The notes under the pieces: generated by a model
The model's input: the letters and a program-made list of their open reading frames with translations, nothing else
What the model was told of the DNA's origin: nothing
Database searches by the model: none
Part shown: positions 1-12,386 of the stretch, piece by piece
Layout: the number at the start of each line of letters is the position of its first letter
Position numbering within the stretch: position 1 is the first letter of the stretch
Program-made: the position numbers and the translations under genes
Assembly: GCA_029245395.1 (NCBI GenBank)
Contig: JAQWPL010000033.1
Location: 1-64,000 of the forward strand
DNA length: 64,000 nucleotides
Direction: 5' to 3'
Origin: Gammaproteobacteria bacterium
GTDB taxonomy: Bacteria; Pseudomonadota; Gammaproteobacteria; Pseudomonadales; Pseudohongiellaceae

Positions 1-2
1 AG

Positions 3-68
3 GTTATTAAGCAGCAGACCCTGCAACGCAAGAAGGAGGAAAATCTTATGACTTGTTCAGCTCAGTAA
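3..68 (+). CDS. possible C-terminal tail of a gene cut by the window edge
   Basis: From base 3 one plus-strand frame is open to a TAA at 66-68 and reads as a charged Lys/Gln/Glu-rich tail of 21 residues. With no upstream sequence it cannot be told from a chance open frame. It lies on the same strand as the lipoprotein gene that follows. Confidence 0.2.
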   Translation, partial: VIKQQTLQRKKEENLMTCSAQ

Positions 69-156
69 CTGAAAGCTATACTGCAAATGTCTCCTCTAGC
101 TGTTGAGGCGATTGGTCCCAAATCATCTGACGACTTACACTTACTGGAGTTGGATT

Positions 157-483
157 ATGAAATTAATAACTAAAGTTTTTGCAATTCTATTATTAACTGG
201 TTGTGCTTCAAGGCCTGATGCAATTGCACCTATAAGTGTGCCTGCTTCCGATTATGCTAACCTCTCATGCCAACAGACTGCAGCGACACTAAGTGAGAAA
301 CGAGACTCTTTGGCAGAAGCAGAAAGACAGCAATCAAGAGCTGCGACCGGAGATGCTGTTGGTGTATTTTTAATCCTCATACCAACTAGCACGCTTTTTG
401 GTGGAGATAACGAGGGTGTAGTTGCCCAATTAAAAGGTGAAGTTATCGCTTTAGAGCGCGCAATTGGCCTAAATTGTGATTAA
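157..483 (+). CDS. small predicted lipoprotein
   Basis: Encodes 108 residues. The N-terminus MKLITKVFAILLLTGCAS is a lipoprotein signal with lipobox LTGC, so Cys15 would be the lipidated residue and the protein should be membrane anchored. The middle is a short charged helical stretch (SEKRDSLAEAERQQSR), followed by a hydrophobic FLILIPTSTLF segment and a C-terminal helix. The ATG at 157 is preferred over an upstream TTG at 103 because GGAG lies at 146-149 and because the lipoprotein signal then starts at residue 1. I do not recognise the family. It sits in the AT-rich accessory stretch left of tRNA-Pro and has no functional partner nearby. Confidence 0.7.
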   Translation: MKLITKVFAILLLTGCASRPDAIAPISVPASDYANLSCQQTAATLSEKRDSLAEAERQQSRAATGDAVGVFLILIPTSTLFGGDNEGVVAQLKGEVIALERAIGLNCD

Positions 484-741
484 GTAGTCTCCATGGCAGT
501 AGCCAGTGGCGGGATTATAGAACTACCTACATTGAGGGTTTTTCTCAAATCTGCGTCCGCTAATTTAAACGCGAGAGAATTAGTCCTCCGCTTTTGACCG
601 ATAGCGCGCCCTAATAATCCTTATGGAAATGGCTTAGATATATTCGGCTCAGATTAAAACCATCTATAGAAAAGGCTGTTACATTAAACTTAACTAGGTG
701 CTCCTCAGCTTTTATCTCTTGTTATCTCAAAGGAATGATTA
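484..741. other. gene-free gap with a tRNA-3'-end-like 12-mer
   Basis: No convincing open frame is seen. Bases 505-516 (AGTGGCGGGATT) are identical to 2074-2085 inside the 3' half of tRNA-Pro and are followed by a GAAC, as in the T arm. This may be a decayed attachment-site copy. The rest is AT-rich with no clear terminator. Confidence 0.4.
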
Positions 742-1266
742 ATGAAAAACTACTTCTATTTATCTCTTCTTACGTTTTCTTCTTTTGCTATTGGCCAAGA
801 AAATGCACAGTTTAATCCGCTAGATGGAGTTTTAAACATTCCATATTTAGAAGTGGGAAATAAAATATATGAAGCTAAACTTAGATATTCAGATGATGTT
901 TTTGTATTATTTTCTGGAAAGAAAATACTCAGTAAAAACATTGGATTAGATGACATAAGTGGTAGTTATGATGGCCTTTCTGACTTCCCCGGTATTTTCC
1001 AAACTGACTCTACTGATGTGATATTACTTATCGACGGAATATCCATTGAAGTGACTTTAGACAAGTTTTTTTCTGGAGAATGTAGGCTAACAGGTGTCAT
1101 CACAGAAAATAGGTCTAGTGCCGAAGGTGAGTATGAATGTTCTGACTTTACTTCAGGCCTTTGGGTTTCAGAAAACATTAATCTCAACTTCGAAATTCTA
1201 TTTGCAGATTTCACTTTTGACCCAACTGAAGGGGCCCCATTTGGGTTTACGGTAATTGGTTTTTAA
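742..1266 (+). CDS. secreted orphan protein of unknown function
   Basis: Encodes 174 residues beginning with a Sec-type signal (MKNYFYLSLLTFSSFAIGQ), with likely cleavage after FAIG. The mature part is acidic and beta-rich (many alternating V/I/F and D/S), with two Cys (in GECRLTG and YECSDF) about 25 residues apart that could form a disulphide in the periplasm. AAGGA precedes the ATG by about seven bases. No domain is recognised. The low GC and the lack of a partner gene fit an accessory gene. Confidence 0.65.
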   Translation: MKNYFYLSLLTFSSFAIGQENAQFNPLDGVLNIPYLEVGNKIYEAKLRYSDDVFVLFSGKKILSKNIGLDDISGSYDGLSDFPGIFQTDSTDVILLIDGISIEVTLDKFFSGECRLTGVITENRSSAEGEYECSDFTSGLWVSENINLNFEILFADFTFDPTEGAPFGFTVIGF

Positions 1267-1276
1267 AAAAAGCTAA

Positions 1277-1438
1277 CTACCGCCTAGCATCCCCATCATC
1301 AAATATACCAGTACCATGACAACCTAGCCCTGTAACAGCTACTTCTTTCTCCAGAGCGCTCAACTGTTCAAAGTACCTATCATCAGTCTTTAAAGTCAGA
1401 CTCAAATAGGACTTTATATCTTTGGCTGACCTAGTAAT
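1277..1438 (-). pseudogene. 3' remnant of an unknown gene cut at the IS3 end
   Basis: A minus-strand frame of 53 codons runs from 1438 down to a TAG at 1277-1279 and reads like real protein (SAKDIKSYLSLTLK, then VTGLGCHGTGIFDDGD near the end). It has no start codon. Upstream it meets a TGA at 1439-1441, only three bases from the IS3 terminal repeat at 1445. The simplest reading is the C-terminal piece of a gene truncated by the IS insertion. Family unknown. Confidence 0.35.
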
Positions 1439-1444
1439 TCACAC

Positions 1445-1766
<322 letters not shown>

Positions 1767-1770
<4 letters not shown>

Positions 1771-2066
1771 GCAGGGCTGAAAAGGCAATTCCAGGAAGAT
1801 TAACTCTCTTTTTTTAAAATCTACTATTAAGTATTTAGGTGGGCACAGTAAAAATCTGCACAGCCATGCGCCCAGCCCCGCCCCTGTAAAGAAGCCCCCC
1901 TTGCCTATCCCCCAGAAGAATACTTAGGCAAGACAGTAGCTCGACCAGCATCAGTCAAGACTACCAAAGGTAAAGCAAGATTGACTAATGTGCTGATAAT
2001 GTGCTGATAATGGCTGATGGGCTAGAGTCGGAAGAGCCAGAAAACTACCTAAGCCTTTGATTTAAA
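1767..2066. other. gene-free stretch between IS relic and tRNA-Pro
   Basis: No coding frame is credible here. An 11-base unit ATGTGCTGATA occurs twice in direct tandem at 1988-2009, with a decayed third copy behind it. The stretch lies directly downstream of the 3' end of tRNA-Pro, the usual position of an integrated element's arm, but no integrase gene is present. Confidence 0.4.
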
Positions 2067-2143
2067 TGGTCGGAGTGGCGGGATTTGAACCCACGACCAC
2101 CACACCCCCAGTGTGGTGCGCTACCAGGCTGCGCTACACTCCG
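2067..2143 (-). tRNA. tRNA-Pro (anticodon GGG)
   Basis: The minus strand folds as a complete tRNA. The acceptor stem is CGGAGTG paired with CACTCCG, with the D arm GCGCAGCCTGGTAGCGC, a five-pair anticodon stem CCACA/TGTGG around loop CTGGGGG giving anticodon GGG, and T loop TTCAAAT. The discriminator A and CCA end are encoded (2067-2070). It lies 41 bases downstream of the merR-like gene and is probably the last unit of the pheST-ihfA transcript, as in Pseudomonas. Confidence 0.95.
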
Positions 2144-2184
2144 ATTTGAACTGTAAGAATATCAGAAAGATCAGTATGGGGGTG

Positions 2185-2541
2185 TCAGGAAAGTTCTTTG
2201 AGGGCTTCTTCTACATCGCTGATCAAATCCTTGACCAGAGTTTTATTGACGGCTGGTTTAACTTCTACAGTATCCTGCCCTGCCATACGCTGGCGAGCAC
2301 CACCAATAGTAAAACCCTGTTCATATAATAGCTCGCGGATCTGCCGAATCAACATCACGTCCTGGCGCTGATAATAACGGCGATTGCCACGGCGTTTGAC
2401 GGGCTTTAACTGGCCAAACTCCTGCTCCCAGTAACGCAGGACATGGGGTTTAACATCGCAGAGATCACTGACTTCACCGATGGTGAAATAGCGTTTAGCC
2501 GGAATTTCCGGTAATTCTGCGTTATGACTTGGTTCCAGCAT
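2185..2541 (-). CDS. MerR-family transcriptional regulator
   Basis: Encodes 118 residues. The N-terminal half holds the MerR winged-helix signature: [20 protein letters not shown] at about residues 20-40, then a second wing with [13 protein letters not shown]. The C-terminal half is a short helical dimerisation segment ending in EEALKELS and has no Cys metal site, so it is not a metal sensor of the MerR/CueR type. It overlaps the end of ihfA by 20 bases and is followed by tRNA-Pro. This is the position of the conserved uncharacterised MerR protein of the pheST-ihfA operon in many gammaproteobacteria. The inducer and targets are unknown. Confidence 0.9.
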   Translation of the reverse strand: MLEPSHNAELPEIPAKRYFTIGEVSDLCDVKPHVLRYWEQEFGQLKPVKRRGNRRYYQRQDVMLIRQIRELLYEQGFTIGGARQRMAGQDTVEVKPAVNKTLVKDLISDVEEALKELS

Positions 2542-2830
2542 AGTTCTCTACCCTTGATTTCAGCTTCTGCCCGGGTCTGAAAGTGACCACGCGACGAGCC
2601 TGAATTGGAATCTCTTCCCCAGTTTTTGGGTTTCTGCCGGGCCGCTGGCGCTTATCGCGCAGATCGAAATTTCCAAAACCGGATAATTTCACCTGCTCGT
2701 TAGCTTCCAGGGACTGCCTGATTTCTTCGAAAAACTGCTCGACGAGTTCTTTGGCTTCCCGCTTGTTCAGCCCCATATCGTCGAACAGACGCTCAGCCAT
2801 TTCGGCTTTAGTCAGTGCACCACCAGACAT
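2522..2830 (-). CDS. ihfA: integration host factor subunit alpha
   Basis: 102 residues, close to the usual 99. It forms the IHF heterodimer with IhfB (encoded here at 16348-16656) and bends DNA sharply in the nucleoid, in promoters and in recombination. Landmarks are the N-terminal helix pair ([16 protein letters not shown]), [14 protein letters not shown], and the DNA-intercalating arm [14 protein letters not shown], whose proline enters the minor groove. It follows pheT on the same strand with a 62-base gap and overlaps the merR-like gene. This is the standard pheST-ihfA order. Confidence 0.97.
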   Translation of the reverse strand: MSGGALTKAEMAERLFDDMGLNKREAKELVEQFFEEIRQSLEANEQVKLSGFGNFDLRDKRQRPGRNPKTGEEIPIQARRVVTFRPGQKLKSRVENYAGTKS

Positions 2831-2892
2831 GTCTATACCTACCCTGTGCTTTCTTTAAATTTAACCGTTATATCCATTTCTGGATGGCCGAT

Positions 2893-6311
<3,419 letters not shown>

Positions 6312-6367
6312 TTAGACTGTTTGTTTCACCAACGTCACGCATGAATGTAACAATCTTTACCCGGTTA

Positions 6368-6724
6368 TCAGGCCAATGCTGTCTTGGCCTGCTCTACGAT
6401 CACAGCAAATGCTTCTTTGTCATTCACTGCCAGGTCCGCCAGGACACGTCGATCCATTTCAATCTCGGCTTTTTTCAGACCGGCTATAAGACGGCTGTAG
6501 GACATACCAAGAACTCTCGCCTGCGCGTTAATTCGGGTAATCCACAGAGCGCGAAATACACGTTTCTTTTGCCTGCGGTCACGATAGGCATACTGGCCGG
6601 CTTTGATGACTGCCTGTTTGGCAACACGAAAAACCCGACTCCTGGCACCGTAGTAACCCTTGGCCTGTTTTAAAACTTTCTTATGTTTACGACGGGCAAT
6701 TACCCCGCGTTTTACTCTAGCCAT
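6368..6724 (-). CDS. rplT: 50S ribosomal protein L20
   Basis: 118 residues, the exact usual length. It binds 23S rRNA early in 50S assembly. The N-terminus is a very basic extension ([20 protein letters not shown]), followed by the globular [20 protein letters not shown] region. In E. coli L20 also represses its own operon by binding the infC-rpmI message; whether that occurs here cannot be read directly. It lies 26 bases after rpmI in the infC-rpmI-rplT order. Confidence 0.98.
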   Translation of the reverse strand: MARVKRGVIARRKHKKVLKQAKGYYGARSRVFRVAKQAVIKAGQYAYRDRRQKKRVFRALWITRINAQARVLGMSYSRLIAGLKKAEIEMDRRVLADLAVNDKEAFAVIVEQAKTALA

Positions 6725-6750
6725 TGTTTAATCCTCTCCGTTGAAGTCAG

Positions 6751-6945
6751 TTAATCGAGACGCAGCATGCGCTTAACGTTACCCATATCTGCAGGATTGA
6801 CCTGCTGGGTACCGCGCAACTGACGTTTACGTTTAGTTGTCATCTTGGTGAGGATATGACTTTTATAAGCGCTTTTACGCTTAATGCCGGCACCCGTTTT
6901 TTTAAAACGTTTCGCCGCGCCACTATGCACTTTTTGCTTGGGCAT
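6751..6945 (-). CDS. rpmI: 50S ribosomal protein L35
   Basis: 64 residues (E. coli 65), strongly basic, with the family start [17 protein letters not shown] and the internal [17 protein letters not shown]. It is a structural protein of the large ribosomal subunit. It sits between infC and rplT, the universal arrangement, and is probably co-transcribed and co-regulated with them. Confidence 0.97.
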   Translation of the reverse strand: MPKQKVHSGAAKRFKKTGAGIKRKSAYKSHILTKMTTKRKRQLRGTQQVNPADMGNVKRMLRLD

Positions 6946-7074
6946 GATTTAACACTCCGCATTGAAGGAGCCCATCACAAAATCGTTTTGCGATACGCTT
7001 CCTTACAGTTTATTAAGTAAAACAGTTTCCCTCCCCTTACATCACAGGAGTAATCCGGTAATCCAGTGGGAAAT

Positions 7075-7617
7075 TTACTGTCTCTTTCTCTTTACAGGTG
7101 CCAGGACCATGGTAATTTGCCGACCTTCCATTTTAGGGTCTTGATCGACGGTGCCATGTTCCTCGAGATCCTTCCTGATGCGATGCATCATCTCAAGACC
7201 TAACTCCTGATGGGCCATTTCACGACCGCGGAATCTTAACGACACCTTGGCTCTGTCCCCATCGCTAAGGAAACGTATCAGGTTGCGTAGTTTTACCTGA
7301 TAATCTCCTTCCTCCGTCCCTGGTCTAAATTTCATTTCCTTTACATGAATCACTTTTTGCTTTTTCTTGTTCGCCGCATTTTGTTTCTTCAGCTCAAAGA
7401 TATGTTTGCCATAATCCATGATTTTGCAAACAGGCGGATCTGCTTCGGGAGAAATCAAGACAAGATCCAGTTTGTCGCCTTTGGCTAATCCCCTGGCTTC
7501 ATCAAGAGGCACAATTCCCTGCTGTGTGCCATCGGCAAGAATCAATCGAACGGGATCACTTAGAATCTCGTCATTTATCTGGGCTTTCTTAGACTTGCTA
7601 CTTTCTCTCTTGATGAT
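7075..7617 (-). CDS. infC: translation initiation factor IF-3, AUC start
   Basis: About 180 residues if started at the in-frame ATC at 7617. IF-3 binds the 30S subunit, blocks premature 50S joining and proofreads the initiator codon. The frame is open upstream of the first ATG (7545) with family-typical residues (IKRE, then INDEI and [11 protein letters not shown]) until an in-frame TAA at 7618-7620. The only start candidates in the right place are ATC at 7615-7617 or 7612-7614. GGAG at 7624-7627 is spaced correctly for them. Non-AUG (usually AUU) starts of infC underlie autoregulation by IF-3 in E. coli. Downstream landmarks are [13 protein letters not shown] and [17 protein letters not shown]. 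It follows thrS by 16 bases. Confidence 0.93.
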   Translation of the reverse strand: MIKRESSKSKKAQINDEILSDPVRLILADGTQQGIVPLDEARGLAKGDKLDLVLISPEADPPVCKIMDYGKHIFELKKQNAANKKKQKVIHVKEMKFRPGTEEGDYQVKLRNLIRFLSDGDRAKVSLRFRGREMAHQELGLEMMHRIRKDLEEHGTVDQDPKMEGRQITMVLAPVKRKRQ

Positions 7618-7623
7618 TTATTT

Positions 7624-7627
7624 CTCC
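7624..7627 (-). promoter_or_regulatory. ribosome binding site fixing the infC AUC start
   Basis: GGAG on the minus strand lies six bases before ATC 7617-7615 and nine before the second ATC. The in-frame TAA between it and the first ATC excludes any start further upstream. The downstream ATG at 7545 would remove about 24 conserved N-terminal residues. Confidence 0.75.
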
Positions 7628-7633
7628 GCTTTA

Positions 7634-9601
7634 TTAAGCTGTTTTGCTTTCTGCTTCAGGTGTTTCAGAAGACTCGCTAACACGTCCCAACCGATTTACG
7701 TCCTGTTGTAATAAAACCGAGAATTCATCGATACTCATTACTCCCAGGTCATTACCGGTCCTGTCACGTACGGCAAGAGATTCTGCTTCAACTTCCTTAT
7801 CGCCTACTACCAGCAGATACGGAACCTTCTGAAGCGTGTGCTCGCGGATTTTAAAGCCGATCTTTTCATTTCTCAAGTCTGCATTTACCCGGAAGCCCTT
7901 GTTTTGCAAAGAATTCACTACTTTATCGCAATATTCGGCCTGTTTGTCCGTAATATTCAGAACAATTGCCTGAACAGGCGCTAACCAGGCTGGAAATGCG
8001 CCTTCAAAATGTTCGATCAAAATGCCAATAAATCGCTCGAATGAGCCAAAAATTGCCCGATGCAACATGACCGGTGTCGCCTTGGAATTGTCTTCAGTAA
8101 CATATTCAGCACCAAGTCTAGCTGGCATGGAAAAATCGACTTGAATAGTGCCACACTGCATTTGCCGACCCATACAATCCTTTAGGGTAAATTCAATTTT
8201 AGGGCCATAAAAGGCGCCCTCACCTGGCTGCAAATCCCAGGGGGTGCCAGTATTATCCAACGCGATTTCCAGGGCCTTCTCGGCTTCATCCCAAAGCTCA
8301 TCTGCACCAACTCGTTGTTCAGGGCGAGTAGAAAGTTTGAGTAGTACTTCATCAAAACCAAAATCGTTGTATACAAGGTTCACCAGATCGATGAACTGTG
8401 ACACTTCTGACTGGATATCTTCCTTGGCGCAAAAAATATGTCCATCATCCTGAGTAAAGCTTCTTACCCGCATTAGTCCATGCATGGCCCCGGAAGGTTC
8501 ATAACGGTGGCAAGCACCAAACTCAGCCAGACGCAGTGGTAAATCCCGATAACTTTTTAAACCCTGATTAAATACCTGGACATGACAGGGACAGTTCATG
8601 GGCTTGATGGCATACATGCGATTGTCAGACTCAACACTGAACATTTCTTCAGCGAACTTATCTGCATGTCCTGATTTTTCCCATAACGTGTAATCCACCA
8701 GTTGGGGGGTATTGATTTCCTGGTAACCATTGTCTTTCCAAAGCTGCTGCATATAGCCCCTGATGATCTGATACACCTGCCATCCATTTGGATGCCAGAA
8801 CACCATGCCGGGAGCTTCTTCCTGAAAATGAAACAGTTCAAAGCGTTTACCAAGTTTACGATGATCGCGGCGCTCAGCCTCTTCCAGCATGTGCAGGTAA
8901 TGCTTGAGATCTTTTTTATCATTCCATGCAGTGCCGTAAATCCGTTGCAGCATTTCATTGTTAGAGTCACCACGCCAATAGGCACCAGCGACAGACATCA
9001 GTTTGAAGGACTTGATGGCACCGGTTGCTGGCACGTGTGGACCGCGACAAAGGTCGATGAAATCGCCTTGTTTATAAAAGGACAAGTCTTCATCACCGGG
9101 AATGCTTTCAATAATTTCAACTTTGTATTTTTCACCCATTTTCTCGAACAGGGCAACGGCATCCGGTCTACTCATTACCGAACGATCCACCTGTACATTT
9201 TCTTTGACAAGCCGCTGCATTTCTTTTTCTATAGCTTCCAGATCTTCAGGGGTGAACGGCCTTTCATAAGCAAAATCGTAAAAGAAACCGTTTTCAATCA
9301 CCGGCCCAATAGTGACCTGAGCTTCCGGGAAAAGGTTTTGTACTGCATTGGCCATGAGATGCGCACAGGAATGTCTGATGATCTCCAATCCCTCTTCATC
9401 CCTTCCAGTGATGATTGCCAGGGCGCAGTCAGTTTCAAGCACGTGTGAAACGTCAACAATTTCTTCATCCACCTTTCCCATTATCTTGCCCGCCAAGGCT
9501 GCCTTGGCCAAACCGGGACCAATGGATTCAGCGACCTGAAGCACAGAGACCGGTGCATCAAATGTCTTTTGACTGCCGTCAGGCAGGGTGATGGCTACCA
9601 T
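7634..9601 (-). CDS. thrS: threonine--tRNA ligase
   Basis: 655 residues (E. coli 642). It charges tRNA-Thr and edits Ser-tRNA-Thr. Domains are an N-terminal TGS (residues 1-62), the SAD editing domain with its HxxxH pair at His77/His81 ([11 protein letters not shown]), a class II core with the zinc Cys in MNCPCH and motif 2 [19 protein letters not shown], motif 3 with the third zinc ligand in [14 protein letters not shown], and a C-terminal anticodon domain. It heads the thrS-infC-rpmI-rplT block, 72 bases downstream of tRNA-Val. A tRNA-like operator as in E. coli thrS is not evident in that short gap. Confidence 0.98.
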   Translation of the reverse strand: MVAITLPDGSQKTFDAPVSVLQVAESIGPGLAKAALAGKIMGKVDEEIVDVSHVLETDCALAIITGRDEEGLEIIRHSCAHLMANAVQNLFPEAQVTIGPVIENGFFYDFAYERPFTPEDLEAIEKEMQRLVKENVQVDRSVMSRPDAVALFEKMGEKYKVEIIESIPGDEDLSFYKQGDFIDLCRGPHVPATGAIKSFKLMSVAGAYWRGDSNNEMLQRIYGTAWNDKKDLKHYLHMLEEAERRDHRKLGKRFELFHFQEEAPGMVFWHPNGWQVYQIIRGYMQQLWKDNGYQEINTPQLVDYTLWEKSGHADKFAEEMFSVESDNRMYAIKPMNCPCHVQVFNQGLKSYRDLPLRLAEFGACHRYEPSGAMHGLMRVRSFTQDDGHIFCAKEDIQSEVSQFIDLVNLVYNDFGFDEVLLKLSTRPEQRVGADELWDEAEKALEIALDNTGTPWDLQPGEGAFYGPKIEFTLKDCMGRQMQCGTIQVDFSMPARLGAEYVTEDNSKATPVMLHRAIFGSFERFIGILIEHFEGAFPAWLAPVQAIVLNITDKQAEYCDKVVNSLQNKGFRVNADLRNEKIGFKIREHTLQKVPYLLVVGDKEVEAESLAVRDRTGNDLGVMSIDEFSVLLQQDVNRLGRVSESSETPEAESKTA

Positions 9602-9672
9602 GAAATTTCCGATTCATTACCAATAAGCAAGGATTTACGCCGCCATCCCGTTGTGAATTTAAAGCTGGGAAT

Positions 9673-9749
<77 letters not shown>

Positions 9750-9843
9750 GTGGAACAACCTTTGCGGACATCTTTTCCAAAACTTTTCCATTGAGGGTTA
9801 TTCTGCAGATTGCCCTGAGAGTGCCCTGTGGAAAGAGCAGGCG

Positions 9844-9872
9844 ATTATAGTGACAAGGGCTATAAACTACAA
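9844..9872 (-). promoter_or_regulatory. sigma-70 promoter for tRNA-Val / thrS
   Basis: On the minus strand TTGTAG (9872-9867), a 17-base spacer and a perfect TATAAT (9849-9844) are found. The predicted start point is near 9837, giving a leader of about 88 bases before tRNA-Val. No other promoter-like match as good is seen between uvrB and the tRNA. Confidence 0.6.
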
Positions 9873-9906
9873 GGATTACAGCACTCTACGGTCGTTTATA
9901 AAGACC

Positions 9907-11934
9907 TCATGAAAGCACAAAACCCTCATTGATAATTCTGACCTGATCCCTGACTTTTGCCGCTTCCTCAAACTCCAGGTTCTTGGCATGCTCATACATT
10001 TTTTGTTCCAGCTTGCTAATTTCCTTTGCCAATTCAGTTTGATTCATTGCAGCCAGTCGGGTCTGGTAGTCACCTCCCTCCTCAGCCACTTTAGCAATGT
10101 CCCGGTAGCTGCGCCTGGACGATCCGGGCGAATGACTCGCTCCTTGCATGATATCCGTCACTGCCTTGCTTATACCCTCCGGAGTGATGTTATTGGCCTT
10201 ATTAAATTCCACCTGTATCCGGCGGCGCTCATCGGTCGTATCAATAGCCCGCTGCATGGAGCCAGTCACCACATCACCATACAGGATTGCTTTACCATGA
10301 AGATTGCGCGCGGCTCGCCCTACAGTCTGTACCAGGGAGCGTTCTGAGCGCAGAAAACCCTCTTTGTCGGCATCAAGCACAGCCACCAGGGATACTTCCG
10401 GTATGTCCAGCCCTTCCCTGAGCAGATTGATGCCCACAAGCACATCAAACACCCCAAGGCGCAAGTCACGGATGATCTCTACGCGTTCCACAGTATCAAT
10501 ATCTGAATGCAGGTAACGCACCCTGACATCGTTTTCTGCAAGATAATCAGTCAAGTCTTCCGCCATGCGCTTGGTCAATACTGTTACCAGGACTCTTTCC
10601 TCTTTAACCGCACGTAGCCTGACTTCAGAAAGTAAATCATCCACCTGGTGCATGGCTGGCCGGACTTCCAATTCAGGATCCAGCAACCCAGTGGGCCTCA
10701 CCACCTGCCTGACCAATTGCCCCTGTTTTTCTGCCTCATAGGGCCCCGGAGTGGCGGAAACGAAAATCAGTTGCGGAACAAGAGCTTCCCATTCTTCAAA
10801 TCGCAGCGGCCGGTTATCCAGCGCAGAAGGCATTCTGAAGCCGTAATTGACCAGCGTCTCTTTTCTTGATCTGTCGCCCTTGTACATGGCGCCAAGTTGG
10901 GGAATACCTACATGAGATTCATCCATCACAACAATGGCGTCTTTTGGCATGTAATCAAACAAAGTGGGCGGTGGCTGGCCTTCCTGTCTACCTGACAGAT
11001 ACCGTGAGTAATTCTCAATCCCCGAGCAATAGCCAATTTCCCTGATCATTTCCAGGTCAAACTGGGTGCGTTGGGAGAGTCGCTGCGCTTCCACCAGACG
11101 GTTATTTTTTTCCAGATAGGCGAGTCTGTCCTGCAATTCTTCTTTGATTTCCTCAACGGCATTCTGCAGCCTTTCCCGGGAAGTGACATAGTGGGATTTT
11201 GGAAACACTGTCAGACGCGGCACCCGTTGAATCACTTCACCAGTCAGGGGGTCAAACCAGGCCAAGCTTTCAATTTCATCATCAAACAACTCAATCCGAA
11301 TTGCATTGATATCAGACTCCGCCGGATAGATATCTATCACATCGCCCCGCACCCGGTAGGAGGATCGATGTAGTTCCATATCATTGCGGCTGTATTGCAG
11401 TTCTGCCAATCGTCGCAACAGAACACGCTGATCCAGCTTGCCACCCACATTCAGGTGCAGCACCATATTCAGGTACATGGTGGGATCACCGAGCCCATAA
11501 ATTGCAGAGACTGTTGCAACCACGATCACATCCCGACGCTCAAGCAACGATTTCGTTGCTGACAATCTCATCTGCTCTATATGGTCATTTATGGAAGAAT
11601 CTTTCTCAATATAGGTATCAGACGATGGCACATAGGCTTCAGGCTGATAGTAATCATAGTAGGAAACGAAATATTCAACGGCATTATCCGGAAAGAAGTC
11701 CCGATACTCCCCATACAACTGTGCCGCCAGAGTCTTGTTCGGTGCCATGACCAATGCCGGGCGCTGGGATTCAGCAATGACATTGGCAATTGTGTAGGTT
11801 TTACCTGACCCGGTAACACCCAGTAAGGTCTGAGCTGCCAGGCCATCTTCGAGGCCTTCCAGCAGACAGGCTATGGCTTCCGGCTGGTCACCAGTTGGTT
11901 TGAAATTTGCTTTCAGATTGAACTTTTTGTCCAT
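9907..11934 (-). CDS. uvrB: UvrABC excision nuclease subunit B
   Basis: 675 residues (E. coli 673). It is the damage-verifying helicase-like subunit of nucleotide excision repair. Visible are Walker A GVTGSGKT at residues 39-46, the damage-probing beta-hairpin region [19 protein letters not shown], the DESH Walker B box, helicase motif [11 protein letters not shown], and the C-terminal UVR motif ([17 protein letters not shown]) that binds UvrC. It is transcribed alone. No convincing LexA box (CTGT-N8-ACAG) was found in the upstream gap, so SOS control is not supported by sequence here. Confidence 0.98.
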   Translation of the reverse strand: MDKKFNLKANFKPTGDQPEAIACLLEGLEDGLAAQTLLGVTGSGKTYTIANVIAESQRPALVMAPNKTLAAQLYGEYRDFFPDNAVEYFVSYYDYYQPEAYVPSSDTYIEKDSSINDHIEQMRLSATKSLLERRDVIVVATVSAIYGLGDPTMYLNMVLHLNVGGKLDQRVLLRRLAELQYSRNDMELHRSSYRVRGDVIDIYPAESDINAIRIELFDDEIESLAWFDPLTGEVIQRVPRLTVFPKSHYVTSRERLQNAVEEIKEELQDRLAYLEKNNRLVEAQRLSQRTQFDLEMIREIGYCSGIENYSRYLSGRQEGQPPPTLFDYMPKDAIVVMDESHVGIPQLGAMYKGDRSRKETLVNYGFRMPSALDNRPLRFEEWEALVPQLIFVSATPGPYEAEKQGQLVRQVVRPTGLLDPELEVRPAMHQVDDLLSEVRLRAVKEERVLVTVLTKRMAEDLTDYLAENDVRVRYLHSDIDTVERVEIIRDLRLGVFDVLVGINLLREGLDIPEVSLVAVLDADKEGFLRSERSLVQTVGRAARNLHGKAILYGDVVTGSMQRAIDTTDERRRIQVEFNKANNITPEGISKAVTDIMQGASHSPGSSRRSYRDIAKVAEEGGDYQTRLAAMNQTELAKEISKLEQKMYEHAKNLEFEEAAKVRDQVRIINEGFVLS

Positions 11935-12078
11935 AGAAATTCAAAGCCCTGCCTGGGCGCAGAAGGAAACAGGACATTTTAAGGGCAAAAGGCCTTCAGG
12001 GAGAAATCTGTTTAAACTCTGCTTTTGCAACTTAACCGAACAACCGTAGTTCCAGCGACTCTGAAAGAGACAAAGTAG

Positions 12079-12181
12079 TGACCCAGCCTGATTTTATGAC
12101 TTAGCAGAGAGATAATTGGGGTTCGAGTATTGACCCAGCCTATTTCGATGGCTTATCAGAGAGATAATCGGGTTCGAGTGT
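12079..12181 (+). repeat. two tandem ~52-bp direct repeats with a partial third
   Basis: Units start at 12079 and 12131, and the first bases recur at 12182. Shared blocks are TGACCCAGCCT, CAGAGAGATAAT and GGTTCGAGT. The second and third unit starts read TTGACC, a good -35 hexamer, and the 52/51-base period is close to five helical turns. Each unit has a weak -10-like TTAGCA or TTATCA 17 bases after its -35-like box. The third start is the -35 of the tRNA-Asn promoter. Confidence 0.75.
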
Positions 12182-12209
12182 TGACCCAACGAGGATTAGT
12201 AATTAGTAT
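12181..12209 (+). promoter_or_regulatory. sigma-70 promoter of tRNA-Asn
   Basis: TTGACC at 12181-12186, a spacer of exactly 17 bases and TAGTAT at 12204-12209 lie 37 bases before the tRNA. A hairpin GAAAAGGG/CCCTTTTC (12220-12239) follows in the leader, possibly as a processing signal. Confidence 0.65.
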
Positions 12210-12246
12210 TCGCGTTCTCGAAAAGGGGCCTCCCTTTTCAGGTTAC

Positions 12247-12321
12247 TGCCCAATAGCTCAATGGTAGAGTAGGTGACTGTTAATCACTTGGTTCCAAGTT
12301 CGAGTCTTGGTTGGGCAGCCA
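12247..12321 (+). tRNA. tRNA-Asn (anticodon GTT)
   Basis: Cloverleaf on the plus strand: acceptor TGCCCAA/TTGGGCA, D arm GCTCAATGGTAGAGT, anticodon stem GTGA/TCAC around CTGTTAA giving GTT, T loop TTCGAGT, discriminator G and encoded CCA. The D stem closes with a G-U pair. It lies alone between uvrB and the sugar-transferase gene, as tRNA-Asn does beside the Pseudomonas O-antigen locus. Confidence 0.95.
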
Positions 12322-12386
12322 TTTTTTCTTTTTCCCTTTATTTGCATATTACTATGCAAATTACTCGTACAACTTACCAAATTAAT

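Larger units (their letters stand above)
11935..12246. other. uvrB / tRNA-Asn gap with duplicated promoter-like units
   Basis: No gene is seen. It holds the uvrB leader (read leftwards), two copies of a roughly 52-base repeat (12079-12181), a promoter for tRNA-Asn (12181-12209), and an 8-base-pair hairpin (12220-12239) just before the tRNA. Confidence 0.6.

Noticed and set aside
2113-2328. short plus-strand open frame across tRNA-Pro
   Set aside because: It overlaps the tRNA and the merR-like gene; no independent evidence.
8702-9448. 248-codon open frame antisense to thrS
   Set aside because: It lies wholly inside thrS, has no ribosome site and no family resemblance; it is a shadow of the coding pattern on the other strand.
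11935-12040. LexA-type SOS box before uvrB
   Set aside because: Several CTGT or CCTG half sites occur but none with ACAG at the right distance.
12079-12181. CRISPR-like array
   Set aside because: Only two units with almost no spacer between them and no cas gene; these are tandem repeats.
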